A DNA stretch of 64,000 nt, taken from Semisulcospira habei (Eukaryota > Mollusca > Gastropoda > Semisulcospiridae). The stretch is from NCBI GenBank assembly GCA_036245525.1, contig BTPG01000001.1, positions 178,775,958-178,839,957 of the forward strand, given 5' to 3'. Shown one piece after another: positions 1 through 14,100 of the stretch (its first letter is position 1; each line of letters opens with the position of its first letter). Both the position numbers and the translations under genes were made by a program. Under the pieces are notes generated by a model, which searched no databases, was not told the DNA's origin, and worked only from the letters and a program-made list of their open reading frames with translations.

Positions 1-10
1 GCAGGGCGCG

Positions 11-185
11 GCACGACACCCTGTGGTCCGCTAAACTTGTGTGCTTGTTTCTCGTCCAAAATAGGTTCCCCTCTTCGGCAAGAGGCCTGTGCGCCGATTC
101 TGCCCGTTTTCAAGTTTCAAATGCGACTTTGCCTTCCATCGTCAATTCCCAGTGCTGCATGAATAGCCTTGTGCGGCACGGCGTG
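11..185 (+). repeat. Representative satellite monomer (175 bp) with internal hairpin
   Basis: One monomer measured from GCACGACACC to the next occurrence at 186; later occurrences are at 357, 538, 713 and 894, giving spacings of 171, 181, 175 and 181 bp. The length variation comes mainly from the segment between the ATGAATAGCC and GCACGACACC motifs (an extra GGCGTGGCAC-like or TGCGCGGCAC-like decamer) and from alternative TCAATTCCCAGTGCTG or TCAATTCCTGCTC linkers. Each canonical monomer contains CCTCTTCGGCAAGAGG, a perfect 6-bp stem around a CGGC loop. I see no CENP-B box, tRNA promoter boxes or 5S rRNA sequence in it. Confidence 0.93.
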
Positions 186-1380
186 GCACGACACCCTGTG
201 GTCCGCTAAACTTTTGTGCTTAGTTTCTCGTCCAAAATAGGTTCCCCTCTTCGGCAAGAGGCCTCTGCGCCGATTCTGCCCGTTTTCAAGTTTCAAATCC
301 GACTTTGCCTTCCATCGTCAATTCCTGCTCAAAACCAGCATGAATAGCCTGGTGCGGCACGACACCCTGTGGTCCGCTAAACTTTTGTGCTTGTTTCTCG
401 TCCAAAATAGGTTCCCCCTCTTCGGCAAGAGGCCTCTGCGCCGATTCTGCCCGTTTTCAAGTTTCAAATCCGACTTTGCCTTCCATCGTCAATTCCTGCT
501 CAAAACCAGCATGAATAGCCTGGTGCGGCACTGCGCGGCACGACACCGTGTGTCCGCTAAACTTTTGTGCTTGTTTTCTCGTCCAAAATAGGTTCCCCTC
601 TTCGGCAAGAGGCCTCTGCGCCGATTCTGCCCGTTTTCAAGTTTCAAATCCGACTTTGCCTTCCATCGTCAATTCCCAGTGCTGCATGAATAGCCTTGTG
701 CGGCACGGCGTGGCACGACACCCTGTGGTCCGCTAAACTTGTGTGCTTGTTTTCTCGTCCAAAATAGGTTCCCCTCTTTGGCAAGAGGCCTGTGCGCCGA
801 TTCTGCCCGTTTTCAAGTTTCAAATGCGACTTTGCCTTCCATCGTCAATTCCTGCTCAAAACCAGCATGAATAGCCTGGTGCGGCACTGCGCGGCACGAC
901 ACCGTGTGTCCGCTAAACTTTTGTGCTTGTTTTCTCGTCCAAAATAGGTTCCCCTCTTCGGCAAGAGGCCTCTGCGCCGATTCTGCCCGTTTTCAAGTTT
1001 CAAATCCGACTTTGCCTTCCATCGTCAATTCCCAGTGCTGCATGAATAGCCTTGTGCGGCACGGCGTGGCACGACACCCTGTGGTCCGCTAAACTTGTGT
1101 GCTTGTTTCTCGTCCAAAATAGGTTCCCCTCTTCGGCAAGAGGCCTGTGCGCCGATTCTGCCCGTTTTCAAGTTTGAAATGCGACTTTGCCTTCCATCCT
1201 CAATTCCCAGTGATGCATGAATAGCCTTGTGCGGCACGGCGTGGCACGACACCCTGTGGTCCGCTAAACTTGTGTGCTTGTTTCTCGTCCAAAATAGGTT
1301 CCCCTCTTCGGCAAGAGGCCTGTGCGCCGATTCTGCCAGTTTTCAAGTTTCAAATCCCACCTTGCGTTCCATCGTCAATT

Positions 1381-2046
1381 CCTCCTGAAAACCAGCATTG
1401 GTGACTGCAGGGGGCTGGCGGGCTGGTGGACTACAAAACTATTTCGCTTGTTGTTTCTCGTCCGAAATAGCATTTTCTGTTGCGGAATAATCCTCCGCAC
1501 CGATTCTTCAACTTTCAAGTCTCAACTCCGACTTTGCCTTCCATCCATCGTCCCCCCTATATATATAGTGATCACGTTAAACAGGTATTGACGAGCACAG
1601 TATAGCAATAAAACCCCTCCACACACCTTCCCCATGATAAAAAGTCGCAGTGCGCACGCTATCCCAGCATTGCACTACCACCCCTCTACCCATTACAAAT
1701 CGTAACAACCCCTGGGCATACACTTTTTGACATCACCCTAGTTCACCCTACCGCCTACCGCGAGAGAATTTTTTCCAAGTTTTTCTGCTGGCCCTTTACA
1801 TTTGGGATCTTAGTTACTGTGAAGAGAATCCCGTTAGAAATTTGTCCAAGTTTCGCGGGTGGCCATTTCAACAGCCACTTTGCTTTCCTTCCGTCAATTC
1901 CTGCTGAAAAACCCAACTTTGGCGGCTGCAGGGGGCCGGCGGGATTGGTGGACGACAAAACTTTTTCACTGGTTTCTCGTCGGCAATAGGTTTGCCTGAT
2001 ATGGATTAAGCCTCCGCACTGATTCTGCCCGTATTCAAGTTTCAAA
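1381..2046. repeat. Diverged/unique segment of the higher-order unit (first copy)
   Basis: About 665 bp that occurs once per higher-order unit and serves as its landmark. It starts at the TGAAAACCAGCATTGG segment. It passes through a strongly diverged monomer (TTCAAGTCTCAACTCCGAC), a variable (TA)n run ending in AGTGATCACG, and roughly 170 bp with no obvious monomer similarity that includes AGCAATAAAACCCC. It then re-enters diverged monomer sequence, ending at CCGTATTCAAGTTTCAAATG. The (TA)n run differs by one or two repeats between units (for example near 1558, 4008 and 23877). Its antisense strand reads as a 96-codon ORF conserved in most units, but that is expected from sequence identity alone. 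Confidence 0.9.
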
Positions 2047-5000
2047 TGCGACTTTGCCTTCCATCGTCAATTCCCAGTGCTGCATGAATAGCCTTGTGCG
2101 GCACGGCGTGGCACGAAACCCTGTGGTCCGCTAAACTTGTGTGCTTGTTTCTCGTCCAAAATAGGTTCCCCTCTTCGGCAAGAGGCCTGTGCGCCGATTC
2201 TGCCCGTTTACAAGTTTCAAATGCGACTTTGCCTTCCATCGTCAGTTCCCAGTGCTGCATGAATAGCCTGGTGCGGCAGGGCGCGGCACGACACCCTGTG
2301 GTCCGCTAAACTTGTGTGCTTGTTTCTCGTCCAAAATAGGTTCCCCTCTTCGGCAAGAGGCCTGTGCGCCGATTCTGCCCGTTTTCAAGTTTCAAATGCG
2401 ACTTTGCCTTCCATCGTCAATTCCCAGTGCTGCATGAATAGCCTTGTGCGGCACGGCGTGGCACGACACCCTGTGGTCCGCTAAACTTTTGTGCTTAGTT
2501 TCTCGTCCAAAATAGGTTCCCCTCTTCGGCAAGAGGCCTCTGCGCCGATTCTGCCCGTTTTCAAGTTTCAAATCCGACTTTGCCTTCCATCGTCAATTCC
2601 TGCTCAAAACCAGCATGAATAGCCTGGTGCGGCACGACACCCTGTGGTCCGCTAAACTTTTGTGCTTGTTTCTCGTCCAAAATAGGTTCCCCCTCTTCGG
2701 CAAGAGGCCTCTGCGCCGATTCTGCCCGTTTTCAAGTTTCAAATCCGACTTTGCCTTCCATCGTCAATTCCTGCTCAAAACCAGCATGAATAGCCTGGTG
2801 CGGCACTGCGCGGCACGACACCGTGTGTCCGCTAAACTTTTGTGCTTGTTTTCTCGTCCAAAATAGGTTCCCCTCTTCGGCAAGAGGCCTCTGCGCCGAT
2901 TCTGCCCGTTTTCAAGTTTCAAATCCGACTTTGCCTTCCATCGTCAATTCCCAGTGCTGCATGAATAGCCTTGTGCGGCACGGCGTGGCACGACACCCTG
3001 TGGTCCGCCAAACTTGTGTGCTTGTTTTCTCGTCCAAAATAGGTTCCCCTCTTCGGCAAGAGGCCTGTGCGCCGATTCTGCCCGTTTTCAAGTTTCAAAT
3101 GCGACTTTGCCTTCCATCGTCAATTCCTGCTCAAAACCAGCATGAATAGCCTGGTGCGGCACTGCGCGGCACGACACCGTGTGTCCGCTAAACTTTTGTG
3201 CTTGTTTTCTCGTCCAAAATAGGTTCCCCTCTTCGGCAAGAGGCCTCTGCGCCGATTCTGCCCGTTTTCAAGTTTCAAATCCGACTTTGCCTTCCATCGT
3301 CAATTCCCAGTGCTGCATGAATAGCCTTGTGCGGCACGGCGTGGCACGACACCCTGTGGTCCGCTAAACTTGTGTGCTTGTTTTTCGTCCAAAATAGGTT
3401 CCCCTCTTCGGCAAGAGGCCTGTGCGCCGATTCTGCCCGTTTTCAAGTTTGAAATGCGACTTTGCCTTCCATCCTCAATTCCCAGTGCTGCATGAATAGC
3501 CTTGTGCGGCACGGCGTGGCACGACACCCTGTGGTCCGCTAAACTTGTGTGCTTGTTTCTCGTCCAAAATAGGTTCCCCTCTTCGGCAAGAGGCCTGTGC
3601 GCCGATTCTGCCCGTTTTCAAGTTTGAAATGCGACTTTGCCTTCCATCCTCAATTCCCAGTGATGCATGAATAGCCTTGTGCGGCACGGCGTGGCACGAC
3701 ACCCTGTGGTCCGCTAAACTTGTGTGCTTGTTTCTCGTCCAAAATAGGTTCCCCTCTTCGGCAAGAGGCCTGTGCGCCGATTCTGCCAGTTTTCAAGTTT
3801 CAAATCCCACCTTGCGTTCCATCGTCAATTCCTGCTGAAAACCAGCATTGGTGACTGCAGGGGGCTGGCGGGCTGGTGGACTACAAAACTATTTCGCTTG
3901 TTGTTTCTCGTCCGAAATAGCATTTTCTGTTGCGGAATAATCCTCCGCACCGATTCTTCAACTTTCAAGTCTCAACTCCGACTTTGCCTTCCATCCATCG
4001 TCCCCCCTATATATATATAGTGATCACGTTAAACAGGTATTGACGAGCACAGTATAGCAATAAAACCCCTCCACACACCTTCCCCATGATAAAAAGTCGC
4101 AGTGCGCACGCTATCCCAGCATTGCACTACCACCCCTCTACCCATTACAAATCGTAACAACCCCTGGGCATACACTTTTTGACATCACCCTAGTTCACCC
4201 TACCGCCTACCGCGAGAGAATTTTTTCCAAGTTTTTCTGCTGGCCCTTTACATTTGGGATCTTAGTTACTGTGAAGAGAATCCCGTTAGAAATTTGTCCA
4301 AGTTTCGCGGGTGGCCATTTCAACAGCCACTTTGCTTTCCTTCCGTCAATTCCTGCTGAAAAACCCAACTTTGGCGGCTGCAGGGGGCCGGCGGGATTGG
4401 TGGACGACAAAACTTTTTCACTGGTTTCTCGTCGGCAATAGGTTTGCCTGATATGGATTAAGCCTCCGCACTGATTCTGCCCGTATTCAAGTTTCAAATG
4501 CGACTTTGCCTTCCATCGTCAATTCCCAGTGCTGCATGAATAGCCTTGTGCGGCACGGCGTGGCACGACACCCTGTGGTCCGCTAAACTTGTGTGCTTGT
4601 TTCTCGTCCAAAATAGGTTCCCCTCTTCGGCAAGAGGCCTGTGCGCCGATTCTGCCCGTTTACAAGTTTCAAATGCGACTTTGCCTTCCATCGTCAGTTC
4701 CCAGTGCTGCATGAATAGCCTGGTGCGGCACGACACCCTGTGGTCCGCTAAACTTGTGTGCTTGTTTCTCGTCCAAAATAGGTTCCCCTCTTCGGCAAGA
4801 GGCCTGTGCGCCGATTCTGCCCGTTTTCAAGTTTCAAATGCGACTTTGCCTTCCATCGTCAATTCCCAGTGCTGCATGAATAGCCTTGTGCGGCACGGCG
4901 TGGCACGACACCCTGTGGTCCGCTAAACTTTTGTGCTTAGTTTCTCGTCCAAAATAGGTTCCCCTCTTCGGCAAGAGGCCTCTGCGCCGATTCTGCCCGT

Positions 5001-8000
5001 TTTCAAGTTTCAAATCCGACTTTGCCTTCCATCGTCAATTCCTGCTCAAAACCAGCATGAATAGCCTGGTGCGGCACGACACCCTGTGGTCCGCTAAACT
5101 TTTGTGCTTGTTTCTCGTCCAAAATAGGTTCCCCCTCTTCGGCAAGAGGCCTCTGCGCCGATTCTGCCCGTTTTCAAGTTTCAAATCCGACTTTGCCTTC
5201 CATCGTCAATTCCTGCTCAAAACCAGCATGAATAGCCTGGTGCGGCACTGCGCGGCACGACACCGTGTGTCCGCTAAACTTTTGTGCTTGTTTTCTCGTC
5301 CAAAATAGGTTCCCCTCTTCGGCAAGAGGCCTCTGCGCCGATTCTGCCCGTTTTCAAGTTTCAAATCCGACTTTGCCTTCCATCGTCAATTCCCAGTGCT
5401 GCATGAATAGCCTTGTGCGGCACGGCGTGGCACGACACCCTGTGGTCCGCTAAACTTGTGTGCTTGTTTTCTCGTCCAAAATAGGTTCCCCTCTTCGGCA
5501 AGAGGCCTGTGCGCCGATTCTGCCCGTTTTCAAGTTTCAAATGCGACTTTGCCTTCCATCGTCAATTCCTGCTCAAAACCAGCATGAATAGCCTGGTGCG
5601 GCACTGCGCGGCACGACACCGTGTGTCCGCTAAACTTTTGTGCTTGTTTTCTCGTCCAAAATAGGTTCCCCTCTTCGGCAAGAGGCCTCTGCGCCGATTC
5701 TGCCCGTTTTCAAGTTTCAAATCCGACTTTGCCTTCCATCGTCAATTCCCAGTGCTGCATGAATAGCCTTGTGCGGCACGGCGTGGCACGACACCCTGTG
5801 GTCCGCTAAACTTGTGTGCTTGTTTCTCGTCCAAAATAGGTTCCCCTCTTCGGCAAGAGGCCTGTGCGCCGATTCTGCCCGTTTTCAAGTTTGAAATGCG
5901 ACTTTGCCTTCCATCCTCAATTCCCAGTGATGCATGAATAGCCTTGTGCGGCACGGCGTGGCACGACACCCTGTGGTCCGCTAAACTTGTGTGCTTGTTT
6001 CTCGTCCAAAATAGGTTGCCCTCTTCGGCAAGAGGCCTGTGCGCCGATTCTGCCCGTTTTCAAGTTTGAAATGCGACTTTGCCTTCCATCCTCAATTCCC
6101 AGTGATGCATGAATAGCCTTGTGCGGCACGGCGTGGCACGACACCCTGTGGTCCGCTAAACTTGTGTGCTTGTTTCTCGTCCAAAATAGGTTCCCCTCTT
6201 CGGCAAGAGGCCTGTGCGCCGATTCTGCCAGTTTTCAAGTTTCAAATCCCACCTTGCGTTCCATCGTCAATTCCTGCTGAAAACCAGCATTGGTGACTGC
6301 AGGGGGCTGGCGGGCTGGTGGACTACAAAACTATTTCGCTTGTTGTTTCTCGTCCGAAATAGCATTTTCTGTTGCGGAATAATCCTCCGCACCGATTCTT
6401 CAACTTTCAAGTCTCAACTCCGACTTTGCCTTTCATCCATCGTCCCCCCTATATATATAGTGATCACGTTAAACAGGTATTGACGAGCACAGTATAGCAA
6501 TAAAACCCCTCCACACACCTTCCCCAGGATAAAAAGTCGCAGTGCGCACGCTATCCCAGCATTGCACTACCACCCCTCTACCCATTACAAATCGTAACAA
6601 CCCCTGGGCATACACTTTTTGACATCACCCTAGTTCACCCTACCGCCTACCGCGAGAGAATTTTTTCCAAGTTTTTCTGCTGGCCCTTTACATTTGGGAT
6701 CTTAGTTACTGTGAAGAGAATCCCGTTAGAAATTTGTCCAAGTTTCGCGGGTGGCCATTTCAACAGCCACTTTGCTTTCCTTCCGTCAATTCCTGCTGAA
6801 AAACCCAACTTTGGCGGCTGCAGGGGGCCGGCGGGATTGGTGGACGATAAAACTTTTTCACTGGTTTCTCGTCGGCAATAGGTTTGCCTGATATGGATTA
6901 AGCCTCCGCACTGATTCTGCCCGTATTCAAGTTTCAAATGCGACTTTGCCTTCCATCGTCAATTCCCAGTGCTGCATGAATAGCCTTGTGCGGCACGGCG
7001 TGGCACGACACCCTGTGGTCCGCTAAACTTGTGTGCTTGTTTCTCGTCCAAAATAGGTTCCCCTCTTCGGCAAGAGGCCTGTGCGCCGATTCTGCCCGTT
7101 TACAAGTTTCAAATGCGACTTTGCCTTCCATCGTCAGTTCCCAGTGCTGCATGAATAGCCTGGTGCGGCAGGGCGCGGCACGACACCCTGTGGTCCGCTA
7201 AACTTGTGTGCTTGTTTCTCGTCCAAAATAGGTTCCCCTCTTCGGCAAGAGGCCTGTGCGCCGATTCTGCCCGTTTTCAAGTTTCAAATGCGACTTTGCC
7301 TTCCATCGTCAATTCCCAGTGCTGCATGAATAGCCTTGTGCGGCACGGCGTGGCACGACACCCTGTGGTCCGCTAAACTTTTGTGCTTAGTTTCTCGTCC
7401 AAAATAGGTTCCCCTCTTCGGCAAGAGGCCTCTGCGCCGATTCTGCCCGTTTTCAAGTTTCAAATCCGACTTTGCCTTCCATCGTCAATTCCTGCTCAAA
7501 ACCAGCATGAATAGCCTGGTGCGGCACGACACCCTGTGGTCCGCTAAACTTTTGTGCTTGTTTCTCGTCCAAAATAGGTTCCCCCTCTTCGGCAAGAGGC
7601 CTCTGCTCCGATTCTGCCCGTTTTCAAGTTTCAAATCCGACTTTGCCTTCCATCGTCAATTCCTGCTCAAAACCAGCATGAATAGCCTGGTGCGGCACTG
7701 CGCGGCACGACACCGTGTGTCCGCTAAACTTTTGTGCTTGTTTTCTCGTCCAAAATAGGTTCCCCTCTTCGGCAAGAGGCCTCTGCGCCGATTCTGCCCG
7801 TTTTCAAGTTTCAAATCCGACTTTGCCTTCCATCGTCAATTCCCAGTGCTGCATGAATAGCCTTGTGCGGCACGGCGTGGCACGACACCCTGTGGTCCGC
7901 TAAACTTGTGTGCTTGTTTTCTCGTCCAAAATAGGTTCCCCTCTTCGGCAAGAGGCCTGTGCGCCGATTCTGCCCGTTTTCAAGTTTCAAATGCGACTTT

Positions 8001-8921
8001 GCCTTCCATCGTCAATTCCTGCTCAAAACCAGCATGAATAGCCTGGTGCGGCAGGGCGCGGCACGACACCGTGTGTCCGCTAAACTTGTGTGCTTGTTTT
8101 CTCGTCCAAAATAGGTTCCCCTCTTCGGCAAGAGGCCTCTGCGCCGATTCTGCCCGTTTTCAAGTTTCAAATCCGACTTTGCCTTCCATCGTCAATTCCC
8201 AGTGCTGCATGAATAGCCTTGTGCGGCACGGCGTGGCACGACACCCTGTGGTCCGCTAAACTTGTGTGCTTGTTTCTCGTCCAAAATAGGTTCCCCTCTT
8301 CGGCAAGAGGCCTGTGCGCCGATTCTGCCCGTTTTCAAGTTTGAAATGCGACTTTGCCTTCCATCCTCAATTCCCAGTGATGCATGAATAGCCTTGTGCG
8401 GCACGGCGTGGCACGACACCCTGTGGTCCGCTAAACTTGTGTGCTTGTTTCTCGTCCAAAATAGGTTCCCCTCTTCGGCAAGAGGCCTGTGCGCCGATTC
8501 TGCCAGTTTTCAAGTTTCAAATCCCACCTTGCGTTCCATCGTCAATTCCTGCTGAAAACCAGCATTGGTGACTGCAGGGGGCTGGCGGGCTGGTGGACTA
8601 CAAAACTATTTCGCTTGTTGTTTCTCGTCCGAAATAGCATTTTCTGTTGCGGAATAATCCTCCGCACCGATTCTTCAACTTTCAAGTCTCAACTCCGACT
8701 TTGCCATCCATCCATCGTCCCCCCTATATATATAGTGATCACGTTAAACAGGTATTGACGAGCACAGTATAGCAATAAAACCCCTCCACACACCTTCCCC
8801 ATGATAAAAAGTCGCAGTGCGCACGCTATCCCAGCATTGCACTACCACCCCTCTACCCATTACAAATCGTAACAACCCCTGGGCATACACTTTTTGACAT
8901 CACCCTAGTTCACCCTACCGC

Positions 8922-11163
8922 CTACCGCGAGAGAATTTTTTCCAAGTTTTTCTGCTGGCCCTTTACATTTGGGATCTTAGTTACTGTGAAGAGAATCCCG
9001 TTAGAAATTTGTCCAAGTTTCGCGGGTGGCCATTTCAACAGCCACTTTGCTTTCCTTCCGTCAATTCCTGCTGAAAAACCCAACTTTGGCGGCTGCAGGG
9101 GGCCGGCGGGATTGGTGGACGACAAAACTTTTTCACTGGTTTCTCGTCGGCAATAGGTTTGCCTGATATGGATTAAGCCTCCGCACTGATTCTGCCCGTA
9201 TTCAAGTTTCAAATGCGACTTTGCCTTCCATCGTCAATTCCCAGTGCTGCATGAATAGCCTTGTGCGGCACGGCGTGCTTGTTTCTCGTCCAAAATAGGT
9301 TCCCCTCTTCGGCAAGAGGCCTGTGCGCCGATTCTGCCCGTTTACAAGTTTCAAATGCGACTTTGCCTTCCATCGTCAGTTCCCAGTGCTACATGAATAG
9401 CCTGGTGCGGCAGGGCGCGGCACGACACCCTGTGGTCCGCTAAACTTGTGTGCTTGTTTCTCGTCCAAAATAGGTTCCCCTCTTCGGCAAGAGGCCTGTG
9501 CGCCGATTCTGCCCGTTTTCAAGTTTCAAATGCGACTTTGCCTTCCATCGTCAATTCCCAGTGCTGCATGAATAGCCTTGTGCGGCACGGCGTGGCACGA
9601 CACCCTGTGGTCCGCTAAACTTTTGTGCTTAGTTTCTCGTCCAAAATAGGTTCCCCTCTTCGGCAAGAGGCCTCTGCGCCGATTCTGCCCGTTTTCAAGT
9701 TTCAAATCCGACTTTGCCTTCCATCGTCAATTCCTGCTCAAAACCAGCATGAATAGCCTGGTGCGGCACGACACCCTGTGGTCCGCTAAACTTTTGTGCT
9801 TGTTTCTCGTCCAAAATAGGTTCCCCCTCTTCGGCAAGAGGCCTCTGCGCCGATTCTGCCCGTTTTCAAGTTTCAAATCCGACTTTGCCTTCCATCGTCA
9901 ATTCCTGCTCAAAACCAGCATGAATAGCCTGGTGCGGCACTGCGCGGCACGACACCGTGTGTCCGCTAAACTTTTGTGCTTGTTTTCTCGTCCAAAATAG
10001 GTTCCCCTCTTCGGCAAGAGGCCTCTGCGCCGATTCTGCCCGTTTTCAAGTTTCAAATCCGACTTTGCCTTCCATCGTCAATTCCCAGTGCTGCATGAAT
10101 AGCCTTGTGCGGCACGGCGTGGCACGACACCCTGTGGTCCGCTAAACTTGTGTGCTTGTTTTCTCGTCCAAAATAGGTTCCCCTCTTCGGCAAGAGGCCT
10201 GTGCGCCGATTCTGCCCGTTTTCAAGTTTCAAATGCGACTTTGCCTTCCATCGTCAATTCCTGCTCAAAACCAGCATGAATAGCCTGGTGCGGCAGGGCG
10301 CGGCACGACACCGTGTGTCCGCTAAACTTGTGTGCTTGTTTTCTCGTCCAAAATAGGTTCCCCTCTTCGGCAAGAGGCCTCTGCGCCGATTCTGCCCGTT
10401 TTCAAGTTTCAAATCCGACTTTGCCTTCCATCGTCAATTCCCAGTGCTGCATGAATAGCCTTGTGCGGCACGGCGTGGCACGACACCCTGTGGTCCGCTA
10501 AACTTGTGTGCTTGTTTCTCGTCCAAAATAGGTTGCCCTCTTCGGCAAGAGGCCTGTGCGCCGATTCTGCCCGTTTTCAAGTTTGAAATGCGACTTTGCC
10601 TTCCATCCTCAATTCCCAGTGATGCATGAATAGCCTTGTGCGGCACGGCGTGGCACGACACCCTGTGGTCCGCTAAACTTGTGTGCTTGTTTCTCGTCCA
10701 AAATAGGTTCCCCTCTTCGGCAAGAGGCCTGTGCGCCGATTCTGCCAGTTTTCAAGTTTCAAATCCCACCTTGCGTTCCATCGTCAATTCCTGCTGAAAA
10801 CCAGCATTGGTGACTGCAGGGGGCTGGCGGGCTGGTGGACTACAAAACTATTTCGCTTGTTGTTTCTCGTCCGAAATAGCATTTTCTGTTGCGGAATAAT
10901 CCTCCGCACCGATTCTTCAACTTTCAAGTCTCAACTCCGACTTTGCCTTCCATCCATCGTCCCCCCTATATATATAGTGATCACGTTAAACAGGTATTGA
11001 CGAGCACAGTATAGCAATAAAACCCCTCCACACACCTTCCCCATGATAAAAAGTCGCAGTGCGCACGCTATCCCAGCATTGCACTACCACCCCTCTACCC
11101 ATTACAAATCGTAACAACCCCTGGGCATACACTTTTTGACATCACCCTAGTTCACCCTACCGC
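8922..11163. repeat. 2242-bp higher-order unit carrying a 33-bp deletion
   Basis: Nine-monomer unit in which the first canonical monomer has lost about 33 bp: GGCGTG is joined directly to CTTGTTTCTCG near 9277, with GTG as possible microhomology. The same deletion occurs near 15895, exactly 6618 bp (three units) later, so the two units share an ancestor after the deletion arose. Confidence 0.85.
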
Positions 11164-14100
11164 CTACCGCGAGAGAATTTTTTCCAAGTTTTTCTGCTGG
11201 CCCTTTACATTTGGGATCTTAGTTACTGTGAAGAGAATCCCGTTAGAAATTTGTCCAAGTTTCGCGGGTGGCCATTTCAACAGCCACTTTGCTTTCCTTC
11301 CGTCAATTCCTGCTGAAAAACCCAACTTTGGCGGCTGCAGGGGGCCGGCGGGATTGGTGGACGACAAAACTTTTTCACTGGTTTCTCGTCGGCAATAGGT
11401 TTGCCTGATATGGATTAAGCCTCCGCACTGATTCTGCCCGTATTCAAGTTTCAAATGCGACTTTGCCTTCCATCGTCAATTCCCAGTGCTGCATGAATAG
11501 CCTTGTGCGGCACGGCGTGGCACGACACCCTGTGGTCCGCTAAACTTGTGTGCTTGTTTCTCGTCCAAAATAGGTTCCCCTCTTCGGCAAGAGGCCTGTG
11601 CGCCGATTCTGCCCGTTTTCAAGTTTCAAATGCGACTTTGCCTTCCATCGTCAATTCCCAGTGCTGCATGAATAGCCTTGTGCGGCACGGCGTGGCACGA
11701 CACCCTGTGGTCCGCTAAACTTTTGTGCTTAGTTTCTCGTCCAAAATAGGTTCCCCTCTTCGGCAAGAGGCCTCTGCGCCGATTCTGCCCGTTTTCAAGT
11801 TTCAAATCCGACTTTGCCTTCCATCGTCAATTCCTGCTCAAAACCAGCATGAATAGCCTGGTGCGGCACGACACCCTGTGGTCCGCTAAACTTTTGTGCT
11901 TGTTTCTCGTCCAAAATAGGTTCCCCTCTTCGGCAAGAGGCCTCTGCGCCGATTCTGCCCGTTTTCAAGTTTCAAATCCGACTTTGCCTTCCATCGTCAA
12001 TTCCTGCTCAAAACCAGCATGAATAGCCTGGTGCGGCACTGCGCGGCACGACACCGTGTGTCCGCTAAACTTTTGTGCTTGTTTTCTCGTCCAAAATAGG
12101 TTCCCCTCTTCGGCAAGAGGCCTCTGCGCCGATTCTGCCCGTTTTCAAGTTTCAAATCCGACTTTGCCTTCCATCGTCAATTCCCAGTGCTGCATGAATA
12201 GCCTTGTGCGGCACGGCGTGGCACGACACCCTGTGGTCCGCTAAACTTGTGTGCTTGTTTTCTCGTCCAAAATAGGTTCCCCTCTTCGGCAAGAGGCCTG
12301 TGCGCCGATTCTGCCCGTTTTCAAGTTTCAAATGCGACTTTGCCTTCCATCGTCAATTCCTGCTCAAAACCAGCATGAATAGCCTGGTGCGGCAGGGCGC
12401 GGCACGACACCGTGTGTCCGCTAAACTTGTGTGCTTGTTTTCTCGTCCAAAATAGGTTCCCCTCTTCGGCAAGAGGCCTCTGCGCCGATTCTGCCCGTTT
12501 TCAAGTTTCAAATCCGACTTTGCCTTCCATCGTCAATTCCCAGTGCTGCATGAATAGCCTTGTGCGGCACGGCGTGGCACGACACCCTGTGGTCCGCTAA
12601 ACTTGTGTGCTTGTTTCTCGTCCAAAATAGGTTGCCCTCTTCGGCAAGAGGCCTGTGCGCCGATTCTGCCCGTTTTCAAGTTTGAAATGCGACTTTGCCT
12701 TCCATCCTCAATTCCCAGTGATGCATGAATAGCCTTGTGCGGCACGGCGTGGCACGACACCCTGTGGTCCGCTAAACTTGTGTGCTTGTTTCTCGTCCAA
12801 AATAGGTTCCCCTCTTCGGCAAGAGGCCTGTGCGCCGATTCTGCCAGTTTTCAAGTTTCAAATCCCACCTTGCGTTCCATCGTCAATTCCTGCTGAAAAC
12901 CAGCATTGGTGACTGCAGGGGGCTGGTGGGCTGGTGGACTACAAAACTATTTCGCTTGTTGTTTCTCGTCCGAAATAGCATTTTCTGTTGCGGAATAATC
13001 CTCCGCACCGATTCTTCAACTTTCAAGTCTCAACTCCGACTTTGCCTTCCATCCATCGTCCCCCCTATATATATAGTGATCACGTTAAACAGGTATTGAC
13101 GAGCACAGTATAGCAATAAAACCCCTCCACACACCTTCCCCATGATAAAAAGTCGCAGTGCGCACGCTATCCCAGCATTGCACTACCACCCCTCTACCCA
13201 TTACAAATCGTAACAACCCCTGGGCATACACTTTTTGACATCACCCTAGTTCACCCTACCGCCTACCGCGAGAGAATTTTTTCCAAGTTTTTCTGCTGGC
13301 CCTTTACATTTGGGATCTTAGTTACTGTGAAGAGAATCCCGTTAGAAATTTGTCCAAGTTTCGCGGGTGGCCATTTCAACAGCCACTTTGCTTTCCTTCC
13401 GTCAATTCCTGCTGAAAAACCCAACTTTGGCGGCTGCAGGGGGCCGGCGGGATTGGTGGACGACAAAACTTTTTCACTGGTTTCTCGTCGGCAATAGGTT
13501 TGCCTGATATGGATTAAGCCTCCGCACTGATTCTGCCCGTATTCAAGTTTCAAATGCGACTTTGCCTTCCATCGTCAATTCCCAGTGCTGCATGAATAGC
13601 CTTGTGCGGCACGGCGTGGCACGACACCCTGTGGTCCGCTAAACTTGTGTGCTTGTTTCTCGTCCAAAATAGGTTCCCCTCTTCGGCAAGAGGCCTGTGC
13701 GCCGATTCTGCCCGTTTACAAGTTTCAAATGCGACTTTGCCTTCCATCGTCAGTTCCCAGTGCTGCATGAATAGCCTGGTGCGGCAGGGCGCGGCACGAC
13801 ACCCTGTGGTCCGCTAAACTTGTGTGCTTGTTTCTCGTCCAAAATAGGTTCCCCTCTTCGGCAAGAGGCCTGTGCGCCGATTCTGCCCGTTTTCAAGTTT
13901 CAAATGCGACTTTGCCTTCCATCGTCAATTCCCAGTGCTGCATGAATAGCCTTGTGCGGCACGGCGTGGCACGACACCCTGTGGTCCGCTAAACTTTTGT
14001 GCTTAGTTTCTCGTCCAAAATAGGTTCCCCTCTTCGGCAAGAGGCCTCTGCGCCGATTCTGCCCGTTTTCAAGTTTCAAATCCGACTTTGCCTTCCATCG